From positions 434,001 to 498,000 of the forward strand of contig NZ_JACHMN010000001.1 in assembly GCF_014204945.1 (NCBI RefSeq): a stretch of DNA of 64,000 nt, written 5' to 3'. This DNA is from Allocatelliglobosispora scoriae (GTDB lineage Bacteria; Actinomycetota; Actinomycetes; Mycobacteriales; Micromonosporaceae). Positions 47,406 through 55,874 of the stretch are shown here, in pieces (position 1 is the stretch's first letter; each line of letters begins with the position of its first letter). The position numbers and the translations under genes are program-made. The notes under the pieces are model-generated. The model was not told where the DNA came from. It did no database searches and saw nothing but the letters and a program-made list of their open reading frames with translations.

Positions 47406-48801
47406 CCTGCGCCGGGCGGGCCGCACCGCCGCCGACCTCGTCGCGGACCACCTCGGCGGCCTCACCGGTCGGCCGGTCTGGCAGCCCGTGGGCGACGCCG
47501 ACCGGGCCTGGCTCACCGGCCAGCCCCTGCCCGCTGCCGGGCGGCCCCTCGGCGACCTGCTCGACGACGTGCGGGACCGGATCATGCCGCACCCGATGGG
47601 CAACGGCCACCCCCGGTTCTTCGGCTGGGTCAACTCGGCGCCGTCGCCCGCCGCGATCGCCGTCTCATCGCTCGGCGCCGCCCTCAACCCGAGCTGCGCG
47701 GGCGGCGACCACGCCGGGGCGCTGCTGGAACGCTCCGTCGTGCGGTGGCTCGCCGAACTCGTCGGCTTCCCGCACCGACCCGGCGGCGGGCTGCTCACCA
47801 GCGGCGCGTCGATGGCGACGATCATCGCGCTCGCGTCGGCCCGGCAGCGCGCCGCCCGCGCCGACGGCTGGGACGTCCGCACCGACGGGCTCGCCGGACA
47901 CCGGCCCCTGGTCATGTACGCCTCCGCCGAGGGCCACGGCTGCCTGCGCAAGGCCGCCGAGCTGCTCGGCATCGGCAGCCGCCACCTGCGGACGGTCCCC
48001 GTCGACGGCGCGTTCCGGCTCGACGCCGACGCCCTGCGGGCCATGATCGTCGACGATGCCGCCGCCGGGCTGCGGCCGTTCTGCGTCGCCGCGAGCGCGG
48101 GCACCGTCAACACCGGCACGATCGACCCGCTCGACGCGATCGCCGACATCGCCGCCGAGCACGGCCTGTGGTTCCACGTCGACGGCGCCTACGGTGCGCT
48201 GGGGATCCTCGACGAGCGGATCAGGCCCGCCTTCGCGGGGTGGGAGCGGGCCGACTCGGTCGTGCTCGATCCGCACAAGTGGCTCGGCGTACCGGTGGAC
48301 TGCGGGTGCGTCCTGCTCCGCGACCCGGCGGCGGCCCGCGACGCGTTCAGCCTCGTCCCGGCCTACCTGCGCGACGACACCGCCGGGGACCTCGGCTGGT
48401 TCGCCGAGTACGGCCCCGAGCAGACCCGGCCCTTCCGCGCCCTGCGGGTCTGGGCGACGATCTCGCACCTGGGCCGCGACGGCATCGTGGACCTCGTCGA
48501 ACGGACGGCCGCGCTCGCGCACGAACTCGCCGCGATGATCGAGGCGGCCGACGACTTCGAGCTGCTCACGCCGGTCTCCACCTCGATCACCGCGTTCCGC
48601 TACCGGCCGACGGCGCTCGCGGCGGCGGCGCTCGACGACCTCAACCGGGCGGTTCCGGCCGCGGTCCAGCGCCGGGGCCGCGCATTCCTCACCGGTACGC
48701 GGCTCGGCGGCGTCGAAGCGCTGCGGGCCTGCTTCCTCAACCCCGCCACGACACACGACGACCTCGCCGTGCTCCTCGACGAGATCCGAGCCGCCGCCTG
48801 A
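47398..48801 (+). CDS. PLP-dependent decarboxylase (group II, DDC/GAD-like)
   Basis: A 467-residue fold-type I enzyme. The PLP lysine is in SVVLDPHKWLGVPVDCG (~300), the pyridine-ring Asp in WFHVDGAYGALG, and a stacking His in YASAEGHGCLRKAAELLGIG. The GNGHPRFFGWVNSAPSP segment is typical of aromatic-L-amino-acid/tyrosine decarboxylase-like proteins. Substrate could be an aromatic amino acid or another acid. Coupled to the cupin regulator upstream. Confidence 0.88.
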   Translation: MDDLRRAGRTAADLVADHLGGLTGRPVWQPVGDADRAWLTGQPLPAAGRPLGDLLDDVRDRIMPHPMGNGHPRFFGWVNSAPSPAAIAVSSLGAALNPSCAGGDHAGALLERSVVRWLAELVGFPHRPGGGLLTSGASMATIIALASARQRAARADGWDVRTDGLAGHRPLVMYASAEGHGCLRKAAELLGIGSRHLRTVPVDGAFRLDADALRAMIVDDAAAGLRPFCVAASAGTVNTGTIDPLDAIADIAAEHGLWFHVDGAYGALGILDERIRPAFAGWERADSVVLDPHKWLGVPVDCGCVLLRDPAAARDAFSLVPAYLRDDTAGDLGWFAEYGPEQTRPFRALRVWATISHLGRDGIVDLVERTAALAHELAAMIEAADDFELLTPVSTSITAFRYRPTALAAAALDDLNRAVPAAVQRRGRAFLTGTRLGGVEALRACFLNPATTHDDLAVLLDEIRAAA

Positions 48802-48802
48802 T

Positions 48803-48840
48803 GTGTACGATCGTACGCATCGTTGTGTACGATCGTACAC
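48803..48840. promoter_or_regulatory. Duplicated palindromic operator abutting a start codon
   Basis: GTGTACGATCGTACGC (48803-48818) and the perfect palindrome GTGTACGATCGTACAC (48825-48840) are 22 bases apart, two helical turns. The second ends on the base before ATG 48841. The TetR gene in the same operon is the natural ligand-responsive binder. Confidence 0.7.
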
Positions 48841-49428
48841 ATGACAGAACGAAGCATGCGGGAGCGGATGCTCGCCGGTGACCCCTATCAGGCCTCCGAC
48901 CCGGAGCTCGGCGAGCTCGGCCTGCGCGCCATGGACCTGATGGAGGCTTACAACGCCACCTCCGCCCGCGAACCCGAGCGGCGGCGCGCCATCCTCACCG
49001 AACTCCTGGCCGAGGTCGGCGAGGGTGTCGAGATCCGCCCGCCGATCTACGTGGACTACGGCAGCAACATCCGCATCGGCCCGCGTACCTTCGCCAACTT
49101 CGGCCTGCACGCCCTCGACGTCGTCGCGATCACCATCGGCGCCGACGTCCAGATCGGACCCGGCGTGATGCTGATGACCCCCACCCACCCGCTCGAACCG
49201 ATCCCGCGCCGCGACAAGTGGGAGGCGGCGAAGCCCATCACCGTCGGCGACAACGTCTGGATCGGCGGCGGCGCGAAGATCCTGCCCGGCGTCACGATCG
49301 GCGAGAACACCGTCGTCGGCGCCGGTGCCGTCGTCACCAGGGACCTGCCCGCCAACGTCGTCGCCGTCGGCAACCCGGCCCGGGTCATCCGCCGCCTCGA
49401 CCCCGACGCGACGATCGACCCGCAGTGA
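48841..49428 (+). CDS. Maltose/sugar O-acetyltransferase (left-handed beta-helix)
   Basis: A 195-residue hexapeptide-repeat acetyltransferase from ATG 48841 (immediately after the operator). An N-terminal helical Maa-type domain (MRERMLAGDPYQASDPELGELGLRAMDLMEAYN) precedes the beta-helix (IYVDYGSNIRIGPRTFANFG, GADVQIGPGVMLMTPTHPL with catalytic His, NVWIGGGAKILPGVTIGENTVVGAGAVVT). It transfers acetyl to sugars or similar. Stop overlaps the TetR start (GTGA). Confidence 0.92.
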   Translation: MTERSMRERMLAGDPYQASDPELGELGLRAMDLMEAYNATSAREPERRRAILTELLAEVGEGVEIRPPIYVDYGSNIRIGPRTFANFGLHALDVVAITIGADVQIGPGVMLMTPTHPLEPIPRRDKWEAAKPITVGDNVWIGGGAKILPGVTIGENTVVGAGAVVTRDLPANVVAVGNPARVIRRLDPDATIDPQ

Positions 49429-49994
49429 CCGGACCGGCGGCCGGGCCTGCCCGGCGGGCCCGGCGCCACGACCCGGGCCGGCGGGACCGGATCATCGAAG
49501 CCGCGCTGGCCGTCATCGCCGAGCACGGCGTCGCCGCCGCCTCGCACCGGGAGATCGCCCGCGCCGCCGACGTACCGCTCGGCTCGATGACCTACCACTT
49601 CGTCTCGCTCGACGAGGTGCTCGCCGAGGCGTTCACCCGCCACGCCGCCGCGGTCGCCGAGGTGCTGGAGGAGCGGATGTTCGCCGCACCCGGCCGCGAG
49701 GCGGCGATCACCGCGCTCGCCGAGCACATCTCCGCCGACCTGCTGGCACCCGGGACCGGGCTGATCCTCAGCGCCGAGCTCTACGCCGCCGCGGCCCGGC
49801 GTCCGGCCCTGCGCGAGGTCACCCAGGAGTGGATGCGGCGCAGCCGGGCAGCCCTGGAGCAGCACTTCGACCCGGCCACCGCTCGCGCCCTCGACGCCCT
49901 CGTCGAAGGACTGGTGCTGCACAGCGCCCTCGGCACCGACCCGATGACCCCGGCCCAGATCCGCGCCGCTCTGAGGCGCTTCCTGGACCCGTGA
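49425..49994 (+). CDS. TetR/AcrR family transcriptional regulator
   Basis: A 189-residue regulator from GTG 49425. HTH: RIIEAALAVIAEHGVAAASHREIARAADVPLGSMTYHFVSLDEVL (~22-66). The C-terminal TetR domain ends LVLHSALGTDPMTPAQIRAALRRF. It is co-translated with the acetyltransferase and probably represses the operon through the twin palindromes at 48803-48840. Confidence 0.9.
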   Translation: MTGPAAGPARRARRHDPGRRDRIIEAALAVIAEHGVAAASHREIARAADVPLGSMTYHFVSLDEVLAEAFTRHAAAVAEVLEERMFAAPGREAAITALAEHISADLLAPGTGLILSAELYAAAARRPALREVTQEWMRRSRAALEQHFDPATARALDALVEGLVLHSALGTDPMTPAQIRAALRRFLDP

Positions 49995-49997
49995 CCC

Positions 49998-50069
49998 GCC
50001 GTCACGTTTTGCAGCAAAGCGTGGTCATTTCGCGCGCCAAGGCCACGCTTTGCTGCAAAACGTGACGGC
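49998..50069. terminator. 27-bp-stem hairpin between convergent genes
   Basis: Arms 49998-50024 and 50043-50069 pair perfectly (GCCGTCACGTTTTGCAGCAA ... ) around an 18-base loop TCATTTCGCGCGCCAAGG. It should terminate both the TetR operon and the condensation-like gene. Confidence 0.8.
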
Positions 50070-50116
50070 CGCACCGTGACGGCCGCACCGTGACAGTCGC
50101 ACCGTGACGGCTGCAC
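50061..50116. repeat. Four tandem 14-bp repeats
   Basis: CGTGACGGCCGCAC is repeated at 50061, 50075, 50089 (with two changes) and 50103 (one change), starting in the 3' arm of the hairpin and ending 4 bases before the condensation-like gene stop. Confidence 0.85.
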
Positions 50117-50119
50117 GCT

Positions 50120-51472
50120 TCAGGAGTGGGCCAGTGCCTCGCCGACGACCAGGCTCTCGATGCCGAACAGGAAGCGTTCCATGTCCGGGCGGGGCAGCAC
50201 CGCGCTGTCGGCCGTCATCGCCAGCTCGATCGCACCGGAGACGGCGGCGGCGTCCAGGGCGAAGCTGAGGTTGGGGCGCGGTTCGAACTCGACCGGCCAG
50301 GTCAGCACCGTGCGCGACAGCGCCCGCGCGAGCGGCACCGGTTCGGGCCGGACCCAGGTCTCGTCGGGCACCAGGCCGCGGAAGTCGTTGACGACGCAGG
50401 AGTGGTCGCCGATCACGTCGCCCCGGTCCCGGCTCGTCGCGATGTCGCTGTCCAGGGCGAGCTTGTCGTAGTACGCGTGCCAGTGCGTGGAGACGGTCGC
50501 CCCGAACGTGCGCCGGACCAGCAGGGAGAAGTCGCCGTCGGTCTCCGCCACGTGCAGCAGCCCCTCCTGGGCGACCGTGTTCACGACATCGGCGAGCCCC
50601 GGCAGGAACCTGTTGTTGACCACCACCTGGAACACGGCCTCCGAGACGCCGGTCAGCCTGCCCATGGAGGCGGCCGCAGCGGCGAGCAGCACCGACGCCG
50701 GGCTCACCGCGAGGTACCGGGCGACGTGCTCGGTCGCGAGTGCCAGGGCGGGCGAGTGCAGCACCGCGTTGGGGAACGGCTGTGCGGCGGGCCTGCCCGC
50801 GGTGGCGGGGAAGAGGTTGGGCGGGCCGGAGTGCAGCAGGTCCCGCCAGAACCGGCGTGCTGCGGCATCCCGGCGGCGGCCACGGCCGGAGGCCTGGAAA
50901 CCGGCCTCGTCGAGCGGCTGGAGCCGGCCGTTCCCGGCCAGGATCGACGCGACCGACCGGCCGCCGCACAGGTCGGTGAAGTCGGCGATCAGGTTGCGGA
51001 CGCCCCAGCCGTCGGACGCGGTGTGGGACAGGGCGAAGACGACGTGGTGGACCAGCCCGTCGACCTCGACGGCCCCGACGCGTACCGGCCATTCGTGCTC
51101 CACGTCGAAGGGCAGCGCCCGGAGCTCCCCGTAGAGGACGTTGGCGGAGCGGCCCAGCTCCTCGGCCGTGCTCTGCCGGACGACGAGCGGCACCGCGCCG
51201 CGGGAGTACACCACCTGCCGCAGCCCGCCGTCGTCGGCGGACAGCCTGGTGCGCAGCGAATCGTGCAGGCAGGCCAGCTCCCCGAGCACCGCCGTGAGCC
51301 TGCTCCGCGTGATCGGCGGATCCAGGCGGGCGCCACCGGCCACGTTGTAACGGGCGGCGTCGGTGCCCAGGGTGCGCATCGCATCCCAGATCGCGTGCTG
51401 GCCCCAGGTCGCCGGACCGGCACCGGACCGGCCGGCCGAGAAGGCGATGTCGAGCTCCAGATCGAAATGCAC
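50120..51472 (-). CDS. Stand-alone condensation-domain-like protein with intact HxxxDG
   Basis: A 450-residue protein with condensation-domain fold: TWGQHAIWDAM (~28-38), LACLHDSLRTRLSADDGG (C2-like), VFALSHTASDGWGVRNLI (C3 with HxxxDG; the first His of HHxxxDG is Ser), PNLFPATAGRPA, and a second lobe with VVNNRFLPGLADVVN. It carries no attached A or carrier domain. It is a paralogue of the 33511 protein and lies 800 bases upstream of the NRPS regulator. A free-standing acyl-transfer role in that cluster is possible but unproven. Confidence 0.7.
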   Translation of the reverse strand: MHFDLELDIAFSAGRSGAGPATWGQHAIWDAMRTLGTDAARYNVAGGARLDPPITRSRLTAVLGELACLHDSLRTRLSADDGGLRQVVYSRGAVPLVVRQSTAEELGRSANVLYGELRALPFDVEHEWPVRVGAVEVDGLVHHVVFALSHTASDGWGVRNLIADFTDLCGGRSVASILAGNGRLQPLDEAGFQASGRGRRRDAAARRFWRDLLHSGPPNLFPATAGRPAAQPFPNAVLHSPALALATEHVARYLAVSPASVLLAAAAASMGRLTGVSEAVFQVVVNNRFLPGLADVVNTVAQEGLLHVAETDGDFSLLVRRTFGATVSTHWHAYYDKLALDSDIATSRDRGDVIGDHSCVVNDFRGLVPDETWVRPEPVPLARALSRTVLTWPVEFEPRPNLSFALDAAAVSGAIELAMTADSAVLPRPDMERFLFGIESLVVGEALAHS

Positions 51473-51618
51473 TGTGGACCACCCCGTTCGGACATTCGGT
51501 CACGAGTGTCGCGCACGGTTCGTCGGCTGTCGATGCCCGTACGCCGCCCGACCGCATCGCGGGTCCCGCGCGCCGCCGCCGAACGGCCACCGCGCTCGTC
51601 CGATCGGATGTAACGCTC

Positions 51619-51757
51619 TGTCACCTAAGCGACTAAGCGGCCAGTCCGCTACGCGACACCTCTGACCAGGAACGTCTTAGGGCGGCAATGGGTTTCGATC
51701 AAGGACCGGCCGGACCGGCGGAAACGGTTCCAGATTACGCAGTGTCGCCTAGGCGAC
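51619..51757. promoter_or_regulatory. Three copies of a 15-bp palindrome in the 405-bp gap 51473-51878
   Basis: TGTCACCTAAGCGAC (51619-51633), its variant TGTCGCGTAGCGGAC (51644-51658, minus strand) and TGTCGCCTAGGCGAC (51743-51757) share one motif. The last contains the perfect 14-bp palindrome GTCGCCTAGGCGAC. TGTCGCCTA also occurs in the operator array at 4726. The rest of the gap holds no gene I can support. Confidence 0.55.
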
Positions 51758-51878
51758 CCCAGATTGCGTGGGTCACACCGGCAAATCTGGGTGGCTAATA
51801 CGCATGGAACGGATCCGTCCCGACTGGCAATCTTCATCCCGTTGAAGCCACGCACCACCCCAAGACCCGGGAGACACC

Positions 51879-52082
51879 ATGAACGCCAAGAAGATCGCCG
51901 TGACCGCCGCCGCTATCGCCGCCACCGCGGCCGGTGCCTGGCAGCTCGGCACTGCGAACCACGCGCCCCAGGTCGGGCACTGCATATCGGGCAGCGCGGC
52001 GACCTGCGGCTGGCATGCCGACGGCGGCACGGGGAACGGCGCACTGCCGTCCACACCGCCGGATGAGCGGCCGAACGCCTGA
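51879..52082 (+). CDS. Short secreted peptide or protein (67 residues)
   Basis: ATG 51879 with GGGAGA upstream encodes MNAKKIAVTAAAIAATAAGA, a Sec-type signal, followed by a Gly/Ser/Pro-rich mature part with two Cys (VGHCISGSAATCGWHADGG) able to form one disulfide. The three palindromes lie upstream. Function unknown; its position before the NRPS regulator may be coincidental. Confidence 0.5.
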   Translation: MNAKKIAVTAAAIAATAAGAWQLGTANHAPQVGHCISGSAATCGWHADGGTGNGALPSTPPDERPNA

Positions 52083-52102
52083 AGAGAGCGGGCTACCTCA
52101 CA

Positions 52103-52139
52103 GACCCGGCGCCGGGACAACCCGGCGCCGGGTCTTTCG
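52103..52139 (+). terminator. Strong intrinsic-type terminator
   Basis: A perfect 15-bp stem AGACCCGGCGCCGGG with loop ACAA, followed by TT, 21 bases after the short peptide gene. Confidence 0.8.
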
Positions 52140-52272
52140 CATGTATAGAGCACCCGCACCGGGCGGGAGCCAGACGGCTTTGCCCGAATGGCGGACAGCC
52201 ATAAGATCATGAATGGATGAAGCGGTAGCGTGAGCATTCAGTCACGTCGCGCAGGGGGAGGATCCGAGTACC

Positions 52273-55194
52273 GTGCAGCCTGTGCAGGTGATGTCACCGG
52301 TGATGGTGGGCCGTGCCGAGGAGCTGGCCACGTTGCGGGAAGCCCTCACCAGCACGGCAGCCGGTCGCGGCGGCGCGTTCTTCCTCGTCGGCGACGCCGG
52401 GCTCGGCAAGTCCCGGCTCACCCGCGAATGCACCACCCTCGCGAACGCCGCCGGCATGACCGTCCTGCGCGGACGGGCCACCCCGGCGGGCGCCACGGTG
52501 CCCTACCGGCCGCTGACGGAGGCGCTGTTCTCACTGGCGCGAGCGGACGGCGTACCCGATGATCCGGATCTGCTGGCCTATCGGCCCGCGCTCGCGCGGC
52601 TGATCCCGGAGTGGCGCGGAGGCCGCGACTACCCCAACGACGACTCCCCCATCGTGCTCGCCGAAGCCGTGCTGCGGCTGCTCGGCGTCGTCGGCCGCGA
52701 CCGGGGCGTGCTGATCTGCCTCAGCGACCTGCACGACGGCGACGCCGAGACGATGGGGATCGTCGAATACCTCGTCGACAACCTGCCCGACCAGCCGGTG
52801 CTGCTGCTGGCGAGCATGCGGCCGCTGCCGTCGCCCGCGCTGACCCTGGCCCGCTCCAGCGCCCGGCAGCGCGTCGCCCGCGTGCTCGACCTGGACCCGC
52901 TGCCCGACGCCGACGTCACGGCGCTCGCCGCCGCCTGCCTCGGCATCGCCGCACCCGACCTGCCCGCCGAGGTCGCGCCGTGGCTGGCCCGCAGCGCCGA
53001 CGGCAACCCGTTCGTCGTCGAGGAGCTGCTGCGCGGCGCCGTCGAGGCCGGTGCGCTCGTCCGGACCGGCGGCGGCTGGGCGATGACCGGCGATGTGCAC
53101 GTCGACGTGCCGTCCACCGTGGTCGCCAGCGTCACCGACCGGGCCCGGCGCCTCGGCCCGCAGTGGCACCGCGCGCTGGAGGCCGCCGCCGTCGTCGGGC
53201 GCCGCTTCCCGCTCGACGTGCTCCAGCAGATCTCCGGCGTCACCGACGCCGGCCTGCGGGCCCTCGTCCGGGCCGGGGTCGACGCCCAGCTGCTGCTGCC
53301 CTCGCGCACCGTGCCGGGCTGGTACACCTTCCGCAACGCCTGGACCGCCGAAGCCCTCGCCAGCGAGCTGCTCCCCGCCGAACGGGCCGGGATCGCCGCC
53401 GCCGCGGCCGATGCCGTCGAGGCGCTCAGCCCCGACCTGCCCGGTGAGGTGTGCCAGCTCGCCGCATCACTGCGCCTCGCCGCCGGGGACCGGCCCGCCG
53501 CCGGGCTGCTCTACGCCGTCGCCGGGCGCCGGACCCTCGCCGAGGGCGCGGCCACCTCCGCCGTCCGCCTGCTCGACCAGGCGCTCGAACTCGTACCGGC
53601 GGGGCAGCACGCCGCCCAGCGCGCCGACGTGCTCGCCACCCTCCTCAACGCGCTCGCCGAAGCGGGCGATGTGGAGGGCGCGCTGCGCCGGGGCGCCGAC
53701 CTCGCCGGATCGGTGCTGCTCAGCGCCGAGAAACGCGCCGAGCTGCACACCCGCCTCGCCTGGGTCTGCGTCGTCGGCGGCCACTGGGAGAAGGCTGGTG
53801 AACAGGTCGACCTGGCCCGGCAACTGCTCGGCGACTCCGCGTCCCCGGCCGCCCTCGCCCCGGTCGACGTCGTCGAGGCGCACCTGCTCACCCTCGGCGA
53901 CGTCAAGGGCGACGACCGGGCCGTCCGCGCCGAGGAGCTGGCGCTGCGCGCGGTCGGCACGGCCGAGGCGGTCCCGCTGCCCACGACCGCCTGCCAGGCC
54001 CGGCAGGTCCTCGCGCTGCTCGCCCGCCGCCGCGGCTTCGACGACGCCGACGTGCACCTGCGCCACATGCTCGACACCGCAGACCGGCACGCCCTGTCGA
54101 TCTGGCGGCTGCGCGCCCAGATCCGGCTCGCCACCAACGAACTCATGCGCACCGGCCAGCCCGAGCAGCTCCACCAGGCCCGCCAGGCCGCCCTCGACCT
54201 CGGCGCGATCACCGCCGGGTCGCAGGCCGACGCGACCTTCGCCATGCAGCAGGTCCTCTACGCCGAGTTCGCCGAGGCGGAGAAGCTCGCCGACCGGATC
54301 CTGGAGGCGACGACCCGGATGCACCAGGAGGGCGAGAGCCAGTTCGCCCTCGTCATCAAGATCGCATCGGCGGCACACCAGGGACGCCGCGACGCGATGC
54401 GCCAGGCCCTCGCCGACTTCCGCGCCCGGGGCGGCGAGCAGTCCTTCCACGCCCCGATCGTCTTCGGCCACCGGGCCATCTGCGCGCTGCTCAGCGAGGA
54501 CCGGCCGGGTGCCGAGGCCGAGATGGCCCGGGTCCGCGAGTGGGAGCGCAGCCACCCGACGATCTACTACCAGTCCGGCCGCTACGGCCTCGATCCGCTG
54601 CTGGAGATCCTGGCCCGCCGGGCCGGGCACGCCCGCCACGCCGAGATCGCCGGTGCCGCCGCGGCCGGGCTGCGCTGGAACCGGCAGTTCGTCCTCGCCG
54701 CCGAGGCGGTCCTGCTCGGCCGCGACGGCGACGCCGACGGTGCTGCGATCGCGATGGCGCAGTCGCAGCAGGCCTCGGCGCCCTTCCCGATGGCCCGGCA
54801 CCTGCTGCTGCGGCTCGTCGCCGAGGCTGCGCTCGACGACGGGTGGGGCGATCCGGTGACGTGGCTGCGGGAGGCCGAGACCTGGTTCCACACCGCCGAC
54901 GTGGCCGCCGTGGCGGGCGCGTGCCGGTCGCTGCTGCGGCGGGCCGGGGTGCGCGTCATGCAGCGCCGCAGCGGCCTGGAGGCCGTCCCGGCGGACCTGG
55001 CCCAGCGCGGGGTGACGGCCCGGGAGTACGAAGTGCTGATGCTCCTCGGCGAACGCAAGGGGAATCCGGAGATCGCCAAGCTCCTGTTCATCTCACCGCG
55101 GACCGTGGAGAAGCACGTGGCGGCGCTGATGGACAAGCTCGGCAGCACCGATCGGACCGCGCTGTCGGACCTGGTGGTTGCCCGCCTGCCCTAG
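52273..55194 (+). CDS. LuxR family LAL-type regulator (AAA ATPase plus C-terminal HTH)
   Basis: A 973-residue large ATP-binding LuxR regulator from GTG 52273 (GGGGGAGG upstream). The AAA part starts MVGRAEELATLREAL and has Walker A LVGDAGLGKSRL (~38-49) and Walker B-like VLICLSDLHDGD (~150-161). A long TPR-like middle (~380-880) follows. The C-terminal LuxR HTH is LAQRGVTAREYEVLMLLGERKGNPEIAKLLFISPRTVEKHVAALMDKLG (~905-955). LAL regulators usually activate secondary-metabolite operons, here most likely the mutase/NRPS genes just downstream on the same strand. Confidence 0.92.
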   Translation: MQPVQVMSPVMVGRAEELATLREALTSTAAGRGGAFFLVGDAGLGKSRLTRECTTLANAAGMTVLRGRATPAGATVPYRPLTEALFSLARADGVPDDPDLLAYRPALARLIPEWRGGRDYPNDDSPIVLAEAVLRLLGVVGRDRGVLICLSDLHDGDAETMGIVEYLVDNLPDQPVLLLASMRPLPSPALTLARSSARQRVARVLDLDPLPDADVTALAAACLGIAAPDLPAEVAPWLARSADGNPFVVEELLRGAVEAGALVRTGGGWAMTGDVHVDVPSTVVASVTDRARRLGPQWHRALEAAAVVGRRFPLDVLQQISGVTDAGLRALVRAGVDAQLLLPSRTVPGWYTFRNAWTAEALASELLPAERAGIAAAAADAVEALSPDLPGEVCQLAASLRLAAGDRPAAGLLYAVAGRRTLAEGAATSAVRLLDQALELVPAGQHAAQRADVLATLLNALAEAGDVEGALRRGADLAGSVLLSAEKRAELHTRLAWVCVVGGHWEKAGEQVDLARQLLGDSASPAALAPVDVVEAHLLTLGDVKGDDRAVRAEELALRAVGTAEAVPLPTTACQARQVLALLARRRGFDDADVHLRHMLDTADRHALSIWRLRAQIRLATNELMRTGQPEQLHQARQAALDLGAITAGSQADATFAMQQVLYAEFAEAEKLADRILEATTRMHQEGESQFALVIKIASAAHQGRRDAMRQALADFRARGGEQSFHAPIVFGHRAICALLSEDRPGAEAEMARVREWERSHPTIYYQSGRYGLDPLLEILARRAGHARHAEIAGAAAAGLRWNRQFVLAAEAVLLGRDGDADGAAIAMAQSQQASAPFPMARHLLLRLVAEAALDDGWGDPVTWLREAETWFHTADVAAVAGACRSLLRRAGVRVMQRRSGLEAVPADLAQRGVTAREYEVLMLLGERKGNPEIAKLLFISPRTVEKHVAALMDKLGSTDRTALSDLVVARLP

Positions 55195-55310
55195 GCGAAC
55201 CCCCATCGGGGTCGCGACGCCGCAGGTCAGCGCCGGTCCGCGCGGCGAGTGTCGGGTCCGCGACCCTATAACCCGCGCGGGGGTACGCAGAAGATGGGTC
55301 CCGCTCACCC

Positions 55311-55874
55311 ATGTCTGCGAAAGGGTTTCCCGGCAGATTCGTCTGCATGCAACCAGACCTACTCGTAGGCGCGCCCGGCGGGGCTCCCTCGCTTCGCTCG
55401 ATCACTCCTCGGGCCAGCGCGCTGAACCACAGTGAGATCGACACCGTCCGCGACGGCGATCCCGGCGTGATGGTGACCGGGACCGCCTCGGACTCGCACA
55501 CCTGGAACCTCGTCTTCCTGCAGCTGCTCCTGGAGGAGCTGGGCCAGGAGGTCACGAACCTCGGCCCGTGCGTCCCCGACGACCTGCTCGTCGACGAAGC
55601 CCGCCGCCGCCGACCGAAGCTCATCGTCATGAGCAGCGTCAACGGCCACGGCGCCACCGACGGCATGCGCGTGGTGGAGAAGCTGCGCGAGCAGCCCGAG
55701 CTCGCGGGCACCCGGATCGTCATCGGCGGCAAGCTCGGCATCGCCGGAGCGGGCAACACCCGCCACACCGCCGGGCTCGTCGACGCCGGATTCGACGCGG
55801 TCTTCGAGGAGGGCGCGGGCCTGGGCCTGTTCCGCTCCTACGTCGCCGCGCTGCCGGTGGGCGCATCCCGATGA
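55311..55874 (+). CDS. Glutamate (methylaspartate) mutase S subunit, cobalamin-binding
   Basis: A 187-residue B12-binding protein. The cofactor motif is GTASDSHTWNLVFLQLLLEEL, with Asp-x-His kept (lower axial His) though Gly of DxHxxG is Asn here, then LIVMSSVNGHGATDGMRVVEKLRE and IVIGGKLGIAGAGNTRHTAGLVDAGFDAVFEEG. Residues ~18-36 (VGAPGGAPSLRSITPRASAL) derive from an in-frame, inverted copy of the dispersed repeat and are absent from normal subunits. The start ATG 55311 has no good ribosome site; ATG 55347 is an alternative. With the E subunit it would rearrange L-glutamate to (2S,3S)-3-methylaspartate. Confidence 0.85.
   Translation: MSAKGFPGRFVCMQPDLLVGAPGGAPSLRSITPRASALNHSEIDTVRDGDPGVMVTGTASDSHTWNLVFLQLLLEELGQEVTNLGPCVPDDLLVDEARRRRPKLIVMSSVNGHGATDGMRVVEKLREQPELAGTRIVIGGKLGIAGAGNTRHTAGLVDAGFDAVFEEGAGLGLFRSYVAALPVGASR
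55368..55420 (-). repeat. Inverted copy of the dispersed GC-rich element inside the mutase gene
   Basis: Reverse complement of the 34902 element with few changes. In the gene strand it runs GGCGCGCCCGGCGGGGCTCC ... CACTCCTCGGGCCAGCGC and keeps the reading frame open, adding about 18 residues. Confidence 0.8.

Noticed and set aside
46815-48801. PLP decarboxylase as part of the NRPS cluster
   Set aside because: It forms its own operon with a cupin-XRE regulator, separated from the cluster by unrelated convergent genes.
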